Shown piece by piece: positions 25,731 to 35,228 of a stretch of 58,265 bases of DNA. The notes beneath the pieces were generated by a model. The model ran no database searches. It worked only from the letters and a program-made list of their open reading frames with translations, and had not been told where the DNA came from. Origin of the DNA: Flavobacteriaceae bacterium CG2_30_31_66 (GTDB lineage Bacteria > Bacteroidota > Bacteroidia > Flavobacteriales > Flavobacteriaceae); NCBI GenBank assembly GCA_001873065.1, contig MNYM01000043.1:1-58265 (forward strand). The letters are read 5' to 3'. The translations under genes and the position numbers were made by a program. Numbering within the stretch: the stretch's first letter is position 1; each line of letters starts with the position of its first letter.

Positions 25731-26564
25731 TTATCCTCCAATTTTAATCTCTATGCCTTTGCCATCTCTGCTTTGAAAACGTTGCATCAGCTCTTTATTC
25801 TTTTCATCTCGTATTTTATCATACTCAGCTTGTGTTACAATTTTACCTTTGTCAGGTTCAGAAATGGTGATTTTTTCTGAGGGATTTAGCACAATTTCCG
25901 TGCAAACAATCGTCGTTTTTCCGTCATTAATTTCCAAAATCAATCCTGGCAAACCATGGTAAATTGTTGGTCCATTGCTGATAGGAATTTGGGGTGTGTA
26001 CCAAGCTGTAGTGGTGATGGTTTCTGTTTTTTTGGTTTGTTTTGTTTCTCCATTTTCAACAGTCATTGAAATATTTTCTACATCTTTTGAAAATGTGGCT
26101 TTATAACAAGTATAATTCCCAATATTTTTTGTTTCCGAAGTTAATTGCCATTGATAATTTGGGATGGAATCTTTGATCAAAAACGTTTTTCCCATAATCT
26201 CGGTTTTGCTAACAAATCGTTTTTCCTTCAAATTTTTGAAATATGCACTTCCTGAACCACCACCTCCAAAAACCGAAATAACTTGCATTCCTCCCACATT
26301 TGCTTGTGGATTTGGTGCGTTCAATTTTTCTTCTTCTTTATAACTAGAAGTTGTTTTATCAAATTCTAAAAAGAACGTTTTTTGATTCATTTTTTGAAAT
26401 CGTTCTTCCAATTCTTGTTTTTGAGCTTCTGACAAGTTAGAATCTCCTCCAATTTTAAAACCCGTTTTTCTGTTGGTTTTATAAATTGCCTTTCCTGTAA
26501 AATCTTGTGCAACAGCGTTGAGTACAAAACCCAAAAGTGCGATAGCGATGACATGTGCTTTCAT
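25731..26564 (-). CDS. GLPGLI-family exported protein (copy 1)
   Basis: 277 residues with signal peptide (LNAVAQDFTGKAIY). Contains TAWYTPQIPISNGP and IYHGLPGLILEINDGKTTIVCTEIVLNPSE, the family core, then a charged helix ending in KGIEIKIGG. It matches its downstream neighbour along its whole length, pointing to tandem duplication. Its first base overlaps the final base of the small exported protein gene (26564-26923), implying coupled translation and one transcript with the receptor. Confidence 0.9.
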   Translation of the reverse strand: MKAHVIAIALLGFVLNAVAQDFTGKAIYKTNRKTGFKIGGDSNLSEAQKQELEERFQKMNQKTFFLEFDKTTSSYKEEEKLNAPNPQANVGGMQVISVFGGGGSGSAYFKNLKEKRFVSKTEIMGKTFLIKDSIPNYQWQLTSETKNIGNYTCYKATFSKDVENISMTVENGETKQTKKTETITTTAWYTPQIPISNGPTIYHGLPGLILEINDGKTTIVCTEIVLNPSEKITISEPDKGKIVTQAEYDKIRDEKNKELMQRFQSRDGKGIEIKIGG

Positions 26565-26923
26565 TATTTTTTATTTTTTTCGTTTAAATCTATGGCTAAT
26601 TGTTTCATTTTTAAAACTCCTTTTTTCAATTGTGCTACTAAGCTATCGATTTGTTCGGATTTTCCATTGACACCAATACTGAAATTGGTAATGAGATTTT
26701 CTTTTTTGATATTCTTTACAGTAACTTTCATAGAAATCTTACTTTCAGGATTGTTTTCTTTAAAAACGTCTATAAAATCTTCCCATTTAATGGTGTAAAT
26801 TTCTTCTAAAGAATCCACTGAAATCTCAATAGATTCAAAATTTGATTCTAAAGATATTTTTTTCTCTTGAGAAAAAGCAATGCTTGATAAAAGCAAAAAA
26901 GTAATTATAACTAAATTTTTCAT
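26564..26923 (-). CDS. Small exported protein leading the GLPGLI/receptor block
   Basis: 119 residues with a signal peptide (LLLSSIAFSQEKK) and no cysteine or membrane helix after it. The remainder is charged and helix-prone with a Lys-rich end (AIDLNEKNKK). I do not recognise the family. It is the first gene of the minus-strand block and shares a 117-base divergent promoter region with the histidine kinase gene, so it may be a periplasmic component or signal of that system. Confidence 0.75.
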   Translation of the reverse strand: MKNLVIITFLLLSSIAFSQEKKISLESNFESIEISVDSLEEIYTIKWEDFIDVFKENNPESKISMKVTVKNIKKENLITNFSIGVNGKSEQIDSLVAQLKKGVLKMKQLAIDLNEKNKK

Positions 26924-26976
26924 ATTGTTGGTTTTTAAATTCTTGACAAATATCTCTCAAATGAAATTTTGATTGC

Positions 26977-27002
26977 GTTAATGAGTGTTAACGTGTGTTA
27001 AC
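26977..27002. promoter_or_regulatory. Three direct hexamer repeats, predicted response-regulator operator
   Basis: GTTAAT at 26977, GTTAAC at 26987 and GTTAAC at 26997 repeat with a period of exactly 10 bases; a further GTTAAC lies at 27019, 22 bases on. OmpR/PhoB-family regulators bind direct repeats about one helical turn apart. The array sits between the divergent GLPGLI/receptor block and the kinase/regulator pair, so the regulator encoded at 28608 is the natural candidate. Binding itself is inferred. Confidence 0.6.
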
Positions 27003-27028
27003 ACATTCTTTTTTTCAAGTTAACTAAC

Positions 27029-27036
27029 TATCTTTG
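27029..27036 (+). promoter_or_regulatory. -7 box of the histidine kinase gene
   Basis: TATCTTTG matches TAnnTTTG in full and ends only 4 bases before the kinase ATG. The predicted transcript start would fall on or next to the start codon. No TTTG -33 box lies at the usual distance; the direct repeats take that place. Confidence 0.5.
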
Positions 27037-27040
27037 AGGC

Positions 27041-28615
27041 ATGAATACCAAAAAATACCAATTGATTTTTTACTTTATTACGGCAACAATTGTGGCAACA
27101 ATTGCAGTTCAATTTTTTTGGAATTATAAAAATTACGAAGAAAATAAAGTGCGAGTTGCCAATGAAATTCAATTGAGTTTGGACAATGCTATTGAAGAAT
27201 ATTATGCAAAATTGGCAAAAACGGATTATACAACTATTCTGAATTTGAGTAACAATCCTAATGATACAACCTTTCCAAAATTGCCAAAATTTGACACACT
27301 TTTCAAAAATTCAGTTGCTTTTAAAAAATTTAATAATAGCCGAAAAAAAGACGCTGAAAAAGTAAAAACAAGTTTTGAGGTTACCAGTATTTCTTTTGAA
27401 AGCGAAGACGGATCTTTTGAAAAAGAAAAAGACACCATTATTAAATATTTAAAAGAATTAAATCAGCCTAAATTAAATATATCTCCCAAAAACATCAAGG
27501 AAATTAGAGTACAAAAAAAAGATTCTTTTCAGTTTTTCTCGGGCAAAAAAATGGCTGATAGTTTGAAACTAATCAAAAGTTTACAACCTATTTTTATTTC
27601 ATTTTCAACCAATGAAATTGACTACAAACAGTTGGATTCGTTACTGAAAAATCAATTGGTTTTGAAAAAAATTCCGATTGATTTTACGTTCAATCACTAC
27701 AAACAAGACACCATTTTTTATTCTACGAAAGACAGTATTTTACAGACAACTTTTGAAAAAAGTGTGTATTCAAAATCAACCTTTTTAAAAGACAATGAAG
27801 ATTTTGAATTGCGTTACAACAACATCGATTTTGAAGCCTTAAAACGAAGTTCAACAGGTATTTTTTTATCACTTGTGTTGTCATTATTGATCATTTCGTG
27901 TTTGTTTTATTTGTTGAAAATCATCAATCAACAAAAAGAATTGGCAACCATCAAAAACGATTTAATCAGCAATATAACACACGAATTTAAAACGCCAATT
28001 GCAACAATTTCAACGGCTATTGAAGCGATTGAAAATTTTAATGTATTGGATGACAAAGTGAAAACGAAAAAATACCTTTCCATGTCTTCTGTTCAATTGG
28101 AAAAATTGCATCAAATGGTTGAAAAATTATTGGAAACTGCCACGTTGGATAGTGAACAATTGTACTTAAAAAAAGAGTCAGTTGATGCTGTAGAATTGAT
28201 CAAAAAAATTGTAGCAAAGCATCAATTATTGTGTGCTTCAAAAACAATTATTTTTCAATCAAATTCAGAAACTATTTTGATGAATGTAGATGTTTTTCAT
28301 TTTGAAAATGTGATTTCAAATCTGATTGATAATGCTATAAAATATGGTGGAAATTCCATAGAAATTCAACTAAATACTTATAAAAAAGGCACAGAAATTA
28401 GTATTTCTGATAATGGTGAAGGCATTGAAAAAACGCATCAAGAAAAGATTTTTGAGCAATTTTACAGAGTTCCAAAAGGCAATACACATGATGTAAAAGG
28501 TTTTGGAATTGGCTTGTATTATTGCAAAAAAATCATTGAAAAACATGGAGGAACGATTGTTGTAAATTCAAGCAAAAATCACACTATTTTTAAAATTCAG
28601 CTTCCCAATGACTAA
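27041..28615 (+). CDS. Membrane-bound sensor histidine kinase
   Basis: 524 residues. Two membrane helices (about 8-26 and 275-293) flank a long, Lys-rich periplasmic sensor region with no domain I recognise. The HisKA phospho-acceptor is His313 or close to it, in SNITHEFKTPIATI. The HATPase domain has NVISNLIDNAIKYGG, SDNGEGIE and FGIGLYYCKKIIEKHGG. Its last 8 bases overlap the response regulator start, so the pair is translated together. The location beside a divergent outer-membrane block suggests it senses envelope state or the receptor's substrate. Confidence 0.93.
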   Translation: MNTKKYQLIFYFITATIVATIAVQFFWNYKNYEENKVRVANEIQLSLDNAIEEYYAKLAKTDYTTILNLSNNPNDTTFPKLPKFDTLFKNSVAFKKFNNSRKKDAEKVKTSFEVTSISFESEDGSFEKEKDTIIKYLKELNQPKLNISPKNIKEIRVQKKDSFQFFSGKKMADSLKLIKSLQPIFISFSTNEIDYKQLDSLLKNQLVLKKIPIDFTFNHYKQDTIFYSTKDSILQTTFEKSVYSKSTFLKDNEDFELRYNNIDFEALKRSSTGIFLSLVLSLLIISCLFYLLKIINQQKELATIKNDLISNITHEFKTPIATISTAIEAIENFNVLDDKVKTKKYLSMSSVQLEKLHQMVEKLLETATLDSEQLYLKKESVDAVELIKKIVAKHQLLCASKTIIFQSNSETILMNVDVFHFENVISNLIDNAIKYGGNSIEIQLNTYKKGTEISISDNGEGIEKTHQEKIFEQFYRVPKGNTHDVKGFGIGLYYCKKIIEKHGGTIVVNSSKNHTIFKIQLPND

Positions 28616-29285
28616 GATAAAAATTTTGTTAGCTGAAGACGAAGCAAGTTTGGGAATGATTGTAAAAGAGAGTTTAGAATCAAGAGATTTTATTGTTTTT
28701 TTGACAACAAATGGCGAAGAAGCTTTTAAAATCTATCAAAAAGAAAAACCAGATATTTTGGTTTTGGATGTGATGATGCCAAAAAAAGATGGTTTTACGT
28801 TGGCAAAAGAAATTCGATTGGAAAACAAACGAATTCCGATTATTTTTTTAACGGCAAAATCGCAAACATCAGATGTTTTGGAAGGTTTTCAATTGGGAGG
28901 AAATGACTATCTTAAAAAACCTTTTTCCATGGAAGAATTGATTATTCGCGTCAAATCATTGCTGAATAGAATTGAATTTCAAGCCAATTTAGATGCCATC
29001 GAAATTGGTAACTATCAATTTAATTTTACCAAACAAACCTTATCATTCAACGAAAAAACTTTTCAATTGACGTCTAGAGAAGCTGAATTGCTTTTTCAAT
29101 TGTCAGAAAAGAAAAATGAGTTATTGGATAGAACTTTCATTCTCAATAAACTTTGGGGAAATGACGATTTTTTTAATGCCAGAAGTATGGATGTTTTTAT
29201 CAGTAAACTCAGAAAAAAACTGCAATATGACCCAAATATTCAAATCATTAATGTGCGTGGTTTTGGATACAAATTAATTTATTAA
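28608..29285 (+). CDS. OmpR-family response regulator
   Basis: 225 residues. The receiver domain has the acidic pair EDE near 10-12, phospho-acceptor Asp54 (LVLDVMMPKKDGF), Thr82 and Lys104 (LKKPFS). The C-terminal winged helix (LTSREAELLFQL, NARSMDVFISKLRKKL, IINVRGFGYKL) is the OmpR/PhoB DNA-binding domain. Paired with the kinase by an 8-base overlap. The period-10 hexamer repeats at 26977-27002 are its likely target, which would give autoregulation and control of the GLPGLI/receptor genes. Confidence 0.95.
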   Translation: MTKIKILLAEDEASLGMIVKESLESRDFIVFLTTNGEEAFKIYQKEKPDILVLDVMMPKKDGFTLAKEIRLENKRIPIIFLTAKSQTSDVLEGFQLGGNDYLKKPFSMEELIIRVKSLLNRIEFQANLDAIEIGNYQFNFTKQTLSFNEKTFQLTSREAELLFQLSEKKNELLDRTFILNKLWGNDDFFNARSMDVFISKLRKKLQYDPNIQIINVRGFGYKLIY

Positions 29286-29348
29286 TCACAATACTATCTT
29301 TTTTTATTACTTTAGCAACTCGTTTTTTAATCTCATAGAATTTAAAAT

Positions 29349-29963
29349 ATGCACGTTGCAATCGCAGGAAATATTGGCGCTGGAAAAACCACACTTACCC
29401 AACTTTTAGCCAAACATTATAAATGGAAACCACATTTTGAATCAGTTGATGAAAACCCATATTTAGACGATTTTTATGGAGAAATGGAACGTTGGTCTTT
29501 CAATTTGCAAGTTTATTTTTTAAACAGTCGTTTTCGTCAAATTTTAGAATTGCGAGAATCTGGAAAAAACATTGTTCAAGACAGAACTATTTATGAGGAT
29601 GCGCATATTTTTGCACCCAATTTGCATGCTATGGGATTGATGACAAACAGAGATTTTCATAATTACAGTTCTTTGTTTGAGTTGATGGAAAATTTAATTA
29701 CTCCTCCAGATTTGTTGATTTACTTACGTGCTAACATTTCAACTTTAGTTGGTCAAATTCACAAACGAGGAAGAGAATATGAAAACAGCATCAGTATTGA
29801 TTATTTAAGCAGATTAAATGAACGATATGAAGCTTGGATTTCAACATATACCAAAGGAAAATTACTCATTATTGATGTTGATAACTTAGATTTTGTAAGC
29901 AATCAAGAAGATTTGGGTTATGTAATTGATAGAATTGATTCTCAAATTAATGGATTATTTTAA
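29349..29963 (+). CDS. Deoxynucleoside kinase (dGK/dCK/TK2 family)
   Basis: 204 residues; phosphorylates salvaged deoxynucleosides with ATP. P-loop IAGNIGAGKTT at 4-14, then ESVDENPYLDDFY (substrate site), QDRTIYEDAHIFA (the DRS-like catalytic ERS/DRT motif), and the lid region HKRGREYENSISIDYL. Complete length for the family. It stands alone between the two-component pair and rpoD. It fits with a nucleoside transporter at 50923 and thyA at 52718 as part of nucleotide salvage. Confidence 0.92.
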   Translation: MHVAIAGNIGAGKTTLTQLLAKHYKWKPHFESVDENPYLDDFYGEMERWSFNLQVYFLNSRFRQILELRESGKNIVQDRTIYEDAHIFAPNLHAMGLMTNRDFHNYSSLFELMENLITPPDLLIYLRANISTLVGQIHKRGREYENSISIDYLSRLNERYEAWISTYTKGKLLIIDVDNLDFVSNQEDLGYVIDRIDSQINGLF

Positions 29964-30091
29964 GATTTCTTCATCCTTCAAAAATCTTTTTCAAAATTTT
30001 TTTTGTTTTTTGTAACAAAATGTTGTTTTGATACGTATAAAGATTTGTAGCAAAAATTTTACGAATTTAAAAATCGATACAAATCATTTAG

Positions 30092-30955
30092 ATGAGACAA
30101 CTTAAAATTACAAAACAGGTTACCAACAGAGAAACTGCGTCCTTAGACAAATACTTACAAGAAATTGGAAAAGTAGATTTAATCACAGCAGATGAAGAAG
30201 TAGAATTAGCACAGTTAATCAAAGCAGGTGATCAAAGAGCCTTAGAAAAATTAACAAAGTCAAATTTACGTTTCGTGGTTTCTGTGGCAAAACAGTACCA
30301 AAATCAAGGCTTGACTTTGCCAGATTTAATCAACGAAGGAAACTTAGGATTGATAAAAGCAGCAAAACGTTTTGACGAAACAAGAGGTTTTAAATTTATT
30401 TCATACGCAGTTTGGTGGATTCGTCAATCAATTTTACAAGCATTGGCTGAACAATCAAGAATTGTACGTTTGCCGTTGAACAAAATTGGTTCGATTAACA
30501 AAATCAACAAAATGTATGCGTTCTTGGAGCAAGAAAATGAGCGCCCACCAAGTGCTGAAGAAATTGCTAAAAAACTAGACATGACTGTAAATGACGTGAA
30601 AGAATCTATGAAAAATTCCGGACGTCACGTTTCAATGGATGCGCCATTAATTGAAGGAGAAGACTCAAATTTATACGATGTTCTAAATTCAGGAGAATCT
30701 CCAAATCCTGATAAAGCATTGATTCATGAATCTTTACGTATCGAAATAAATAGATCTTTGGAAACTTTAACACCAAGAGAAGCCGATGTTGTTAAACTAT
30801 ATTTCGGTCTAGGAGAACACCAACCAATGACATTAGAAGAAATTGGAGAAACTTTCGATTTGACACGTGAACGTGTTCGTCAGATCAAAGAAAAAGCAAT
30901 CAGACGTTTGAAACATACTTCAAGAAGCAAAATATTGATGACGTATTTGGGATAA
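30092..30955 (+). CDS. rpoD: Primary sigma factor RpoD/SigA
   Basis: 287 residues. Region 1.2 ([25 protein letters not shown]), region 2 ([17 protein letters not shown], then [19 protein letters not shown]), region 3 ([19 protein letters not shown]) and region 4 ([35 protein letters not shown]) are all present. It lacks the long region 1.1 of E. coli RpoD, as in all Bacteroidota, whose sigma recognises TTTG/TAnnTTTG promoters. A terminator follows directly. Confidence 0.96.
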   Translation: MRQLKITKQVTNRETASLDKYLQEIGKVDLITADEEVELAQLIKAGDQRALEKLTKSNLRFVVSVAKQYQNQGLTLPDLINEGNLGLIKAAKRFDETRGFKFISYAVWWIRQSILQALAEQSRIVRLPLNKIGSINKINKMYAFLEQENERPPSAEEIAKKLDMTVNDVKESMKNSGRHVSMDAPLIEGEDSNLYDVLNSGESPNPDKALIHESLRIEINRSLETLTPREADVVKLYFGLGEHQPMTLEEIGETFDLTRERVRQIKEKAIRRLKHTSRSKILMTYLG

Positions 30956-30981
30956 ATTTCGAATTTTAATAATTTTAACTT

Positions 30982-31008
30982 AACCTTGGTGAATAACCAA
31001 GGTTTTTT
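30982..31008 (+). terminator. Terminator of rpoD
   Basis: A 9-base stem (30982-30990 with 30996-31004), 5-base loop and a T run. It begins 27 bases after the rpoD stop. Confidence 0.85.
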
Positions 31009-31120
31009 ATTTTACGTATATTAAACATTAATTTTAAAAATAGGTTTTTTTTTGAAACGCCTTAATAAGTACTTTATGTTTATTTAAAACATTCTTAACA
31101 TTAAAATTGTGCATCTCATC

Positions 31121-31128
31121 TAGTTTTG
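31121..31128 (+). promoter_or_regulatory. Candidate -7 box of the TonB-receptor gene
   Basis: TAGTTTTG matches TAnnTTTG. It covers the TTG at 31126, which argues against that codon as a start and for the ATG at 31156. No good -33 box is seen. Confidence 0.4.
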
Positions 31129-31155
31129 CCAAAACAAAAAAAATCAAAAAAACTA

Positions 31156-33981
31156 ATGAGAAATTTACTACTATTTTTATCAATTATTTTTTCGCTTCAC
31201 AGCAATGCTCAAGGAAAAGGGGTTATTTCTGGTAAAGTAATAGAAAATGAAAGCAATTTTTCTTTACCTGGAGCAACCATAAAATTGGCTGGAACCAATA
31301 ATTATACAACTTCAGATAGCAACGGAGATTTTGAATTTTTAAATGTTAAAGAGGGAACTTACCAAATAGAAATCTACTACATTGGTTATCAAAAGTTTTC
31401 TCAAGAAGTAAACGTTGAGACAGGTAAGAATATCAAGGTTTCTTTAAAACTTATTTCAGGAACAGAACAATTAGGTGAAATCGTTATCATGGGAGATCGT
31501 TTAAAAGGGCAAGCGAAAGCAATCAATACCCAAAAAACAAATCAAAACATTACCAACGTAATTTCCTCTGATCAAGTAGGTCGTTTTCCTGATGCAAATA
31601 TTGGAGACGCTCTAAAACGAGTTCCCGGAATCACCATGCAAAATGATCAAGGTGAAGCTAGAAACATTATTATTAGAGGTTTAGCGCCAAGTTTAAATTC
31701 AGTTACTTTGAATGGAAGTCGTATTCCATCAGCTGAAGGAGATAATAGAAATGTGCAAATGGATTTAATTCCTGCTGACATGATTTCAACAATTGAAGTA
31801 AATAAAACCCTAACATCTGACATGGATGCAGATGCCATTGGAGGTTCAGTAAATTTAGTAACAAGAGCTACTCCAAATAAACAAAGAATTTCAGGAACTT
31901 TAGCTGGCGGATATAGCCCAATCAGAGAACATGGAAACTATACAGCAGGTTTTGTTTATGGAGATCGATTTTTAAACAACAAATTGGGTGTCGTTTTCAG
32001 TTCTTCATACAACAACAATATTTTTGGTTCTGATAACGTCGAAGCAGCTTGGGTAAAAGGAAGAAAAGACCAAGTATATATTGAAGAATATGACATTAGA
32101 AAATATGATGTGCAACGTATCAGAAATTCTTTTTCACTTGCAACAGATTATAAATTTAATGATAGTAACTCCATTAATTTTAACGCTATTTACAATTTTA
32201 GAGATGATTTAGAAAATCGTTACCGAGCAAGATATCGAGGTATGAAACCGATTTATAATGCAACTGATGATATCACTGGTTTCACAGGTGATGTTAGAAG
32301 ACAAACAAAAGGCGGTATCAACGATAATAAAAACGAAAACACTCGTTTAGAAAGACAAACTGTTCAAAACTATTCAATTGGTGGAGCTCACTTATTACAT
32401 TCAAAACTTGATATGGATTGGTCTATCAACTATGCTAAAGCTGCTGAGGACAGACCAAATGAAAGATATATTGAATATCATAATAGAAAACTAAATTTGA
32501 CCCAAGATTTGTTAGACCCAAGATTTCCTTTAATTACGGGAACTGGAGAAAATACCGCTGAAAATTTTACTTTTAGAAATTTGACAGATAATTTCAATTA
32601 TACTGATGAAACTGAATTAGGAATTAAAATCAATTTTAGAGCTCCACTTTCAATGGTAGAAAATCAAAAAGGAAGAGTTCGTTTTGGAGTAAGAATGAGA
32701 ATCAAAGATAAATTGAGAGACAATATTTTTTACACTTATACACCAAAAACCGCTTTCGGAAATTTAAATACTTTGCCAAATGAATTTTACAGTGGTGATA
32801 ATTGGCAAGTTGGATCTAAATACATTCCAGGAAATTTTGTAGCTAATTCTTTTCTTGGTAGTCTTGATTTGACAGATACCTCATTATTTACAGGGAAAAC
32901 AGTACCTGCTGAATATCTTGGTCTGAACTATACAGCAAGTGAAAATATTTATGCTTCATACTTCAGATTTGATCAAGATTTTAATGACAAACTCTCAATG
33001 ATAGCAGGTTTACGCATAGAAAATACCGACATCAATTACACTGCAAATTATGTATTGAATGAAAGTGATTTGGTTGGGGACATCAATACTAAAAACAATT
33101 ATACAAATCTACTACCTAGTATTGCTTTCAAATATGATGGTATGAACAACTGGGTGTATAGAGCTGCTTTTACAACTTCTATGGCAAGGCCAGATTATTA
33201 TGCTTTAACGCCATTTATCAGCGTTATTCCTGATGATGATTCAAATATTACAGCAGGAAATCCAAATTTAGATGCTACTTTCGCTTACAATTTTGACTTA
33301 ATGGTTGAAAAATATTACAAATCTGTAGGTTTACTTTCCGGTGGTGTCTTCTATAAAAAATTAAATGACTTTATCTATACTTATCGTGACAACCAATATA
33401 CCAATGCAAAATTTGCTATAGATTTTCCAAATCAAATAAATCCAATTCCAACAGTAAATCCTGGAAACTGGTCTTTAACACAATAACGCAATGGTGAAAG
33501 TGTAGACGTTTATGGATTTGAGGTAGCTTTTCAAAGACAATTAGATTTTATTCCTGGAAAATTTTTCAAAGGATTGGGTCTTTATGTAAATTATACATAT
33601 ACAGATTCTAAAGCAAACGGTATTACGAATTCAAGTGGTGATTTGAGAACAGACGTTACACTCCCGGGAACAGCTCCTCACATGTTTAACAGCTCCTTAT
33701 CTTGGGAAAATCAAAAATTTTCAGCACGTGTTTCTTTAAATTATGCTGCTGATTATTTAGATGTTTTGGGTGGAGACGAATTCGAAGATAGGTTTTATGA
33801 CAAACAATTATTTGTAGATGCAAATGCTTCTTATAAATTGACGCCTAAATTGAGAATTTTTGCAGAGGCAAACAACTTAACAAATCAACCTTTGCGCTAT
33901 TACCAAGGAATTTCGGCAAGAACAATGCAAGTAGAATATTACCAAGCTCGTTTTAACATGGGTTTAAAATTTGACCTATAG
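31156..33981 (+). pseudogene. TonB-dependent receptor interrupted by one in-frame stop codon
   Basis: The frame encodes a complete receptor of about 941 codons but has TAA at 33484-33486, between WSLTQ and RNGESVDVYGFEVAFQRQL; the same frame continues without shift to a proper C terminus (RFNMGLKFDL). Signal peptide (SLHSNAQGK), CarboxypepD_reg domain, plug (SDQVGRFPDANIGDALKRVPGI, then NIIIRGLAPSLNSVTLNG) and barrel are all present. A single change from CAA (or GAA/AAA) explains the stop. A truncated barrel of 776 residues without its last strands would not assemble, so the gene is probably inactive unless the stop is a base-call error or is read through. A phytase gene follows, which hints at its substrate. 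Confidence 0.85.
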
Positions 33982-34007
33982 TTTGAAGTTAAAAATAAAA
34001 AAAGTAA

Positions 34008-34037
34008 GAAAACGGGATGATTCCCGTTTTCTTTTTT
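34008..34037 (+). terminator. Terminator between TonB receptor and phytase
   Basis: A 10-base stem (34008-34017 with 34022-34031), TGAT loop and six T. It lies 27 bases after the receptor stop and 18 before the phytase ATG, so phytase expression needs readthrough or a promoter hidden in or near it. Confidence 0.85.
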
Positions 34038-34054
34038 ATAATTATCAACAATTT

Positions 34055-35110
34055 ATGAAAAACATGTTTAAAATTTTACTACTCAGTATTGTGTTGATTT
34101 CTTGTAAGGACAAATTGGCGCCTGTTGCAAAAAACGCTTTAAAACCAACAATTATTACTCAACCAACACCACATGACACTGACGATCCTGCAATTTGGAT
34201 TCACCCAACAGATGCGTCAAAAAGTTTAATTATTGGCACTGATAAAGAAACAGGTGGGGGATTGTATTTATATGATTTAGAAGGAAAAATAGTTCATCGT
34301 TTTATAAATATGGGACGTCCAAACAACGTAGCTATTGCTTATGGTTTAAAAATTGGCAATCAAAAAGTAGACGTTGCTGTGACTACCGAAAGAGAAAAAA
34401 AACGAATTCGAATTTTTTCTTTACCAGATTTAAAACCTATTGATAACGGCGGAATTTCCGTTTTTGTTGGTGAAAAAGACAGAGATCCAATGGGAATTTC
34501 ACTCTACACGAGACCTTCTGATAACAGTATTTTTGCAATCGTAGGAAGAAAATTTGGTCCTTCCGAATCTTATCTTTGGCAATACGAGTTACTAGCTTCA
34601 GAAAATGATAATGTAAGTGCCAAATTGGTTAGAAAATTTGGAAAATTTAGTGCCAAAAAAGAAATTGAAGCCATTGCTGTTGATAATGAAATGGGATTTA
34701 TTTATTATTCTGACGAGCGATCAGGAATGAGAAAATATTATGCAGACCCTGCAAAAAATGACAATACTGAATTGGCTTTTTTTGGTAAAAACGATTTTAA
34801 ATCAGACAATGAGGGAATTGCAATTTATAAAAACTCACCAACAACAGGTTATATTTTAGTTTCCAATCAGCAAAAAAATACTTTTGTAGTTTATCCAAGA
34901 GAAGGAAGTAAAAATAATAAAAACCTACACCAAAAAATTGCTGAAATTCCAACTTCAACAGTTGAATGTGATGGTGCTGATGCAACATCAATAAATCTTG
35001 GAAAAAAATTCCCAAACGGTATGTTGGTTGCTATGAGCAATGGCATGACTTTTCATTATTATGATTGGAACATCATTCAAAAACAAATTGATAAACAGCA
35101 GAAATATTAG
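34055..35110 (+). CDS. Beta-propeller 3-phytase, lipoprotein
   Basis: 351 residues; hydrolyses phytate (inositol hexakisphosphate) with calcium, releasing phosphate. Lipoprotein signal VLISC places it on a membrane, probably the outer one. Family motifs: HDTDDPAIWIHP, ASKSLIIGTDKETGGGLYLYD, GRPNNVAIAYG, EIEAIAVDNEMGFIYYSDE, DNEGIAIY and the late ATSINLG. I use ATG at 34055 since the frame upstream crosses the terminator. The preceding receptor gene suggests a phosphate or inositol-phosphate uptake unit; phytases of this type are often beside TonB receptors in aquatic bacteria. Confidence 0.92.
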   Translation: MKNMFKILLLSIVLISCKDKLAPVAKNALKPTIITQPTPHDTDDPAIWIHPTDASKSLIIGTDKETGGGLYLYDLEGKIVHRFINMGRPNNVAIAYGLKIGNQKVDVAVTTEREKKRIRIFSLPDLKPIDNGGISVFVGEKDRDPMGISLYTRPSDNSIFAIVGRKFGPSESYLWQYELLASENDNVSAKLVRKFGKFSAKKEIEAIAVDNEMGFIYYSDERSGMRKYYADPAKNDNTELAFFGKNDFKSDNEGIAIYKNSPTTGYILVSNQQKNTFVVYPREGSKNNKNLHQKIAEIPTSTVECDGADATSINLGKKFPNGMLVAMSNGMTFHYYDWNIIQKQIDKQQKY

Positions 35111-35136
35111 AAAAAAAAAGTACTTTTAACTTTAGG

Positions 35137-35163
35137 AAAACCTCAACATTTGTTTGAGGTTTT
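35137..35163 (+). terminator. Terminator of the phytase gene
   Basis: A 10-base stem (35137-35146 with 35154-35163), 7-base loop and T-rich tail, 27 bases after the phytase stop. Confidence 0.8.
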
Positions 35164-35176
35164 TCATTTTATTTTC

Positions 35177-35208
35177 TTTGCTAAGGTTGATTCTAAACTT
35201 TATCTTTG
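35177..35208 (+). promoter_or_regulatory. Promoter of the rpe operon
   Basis: TTTG at 35177-35180, a 20-base spacer and TATCTTTG at 35201-35208: a full match to the Bacteroidota primary promoter. It lies 21 bases before the rpe ATG and just after the phytase terminator. Confidence 0.7.
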
Positions 35209-35228
35209 TAAAACTTAAAATCAAACAA

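Noticed and set aside
26977..27002. The GTTAAC repeats as the start of a CRISPR or tandem repeat array
   Set aside because: Units are only six bases with four-base spacers and three copies, which fits a protein-binding site and not an array.
31126..31155. TTG at 31126 as start of the TonB receptor
   Set aside because: It adds MPKQKKSKKL before a normal signal peptide and lies inside a -7 promoter box; ATG 31156 is a better start.
33574..33981. A separate 135-residue gene after the receptor
   Set aside because: It is the C-terminal barrel of the same receptor in the same frame after a single stop codon; its apparent start is not the start of a domain.
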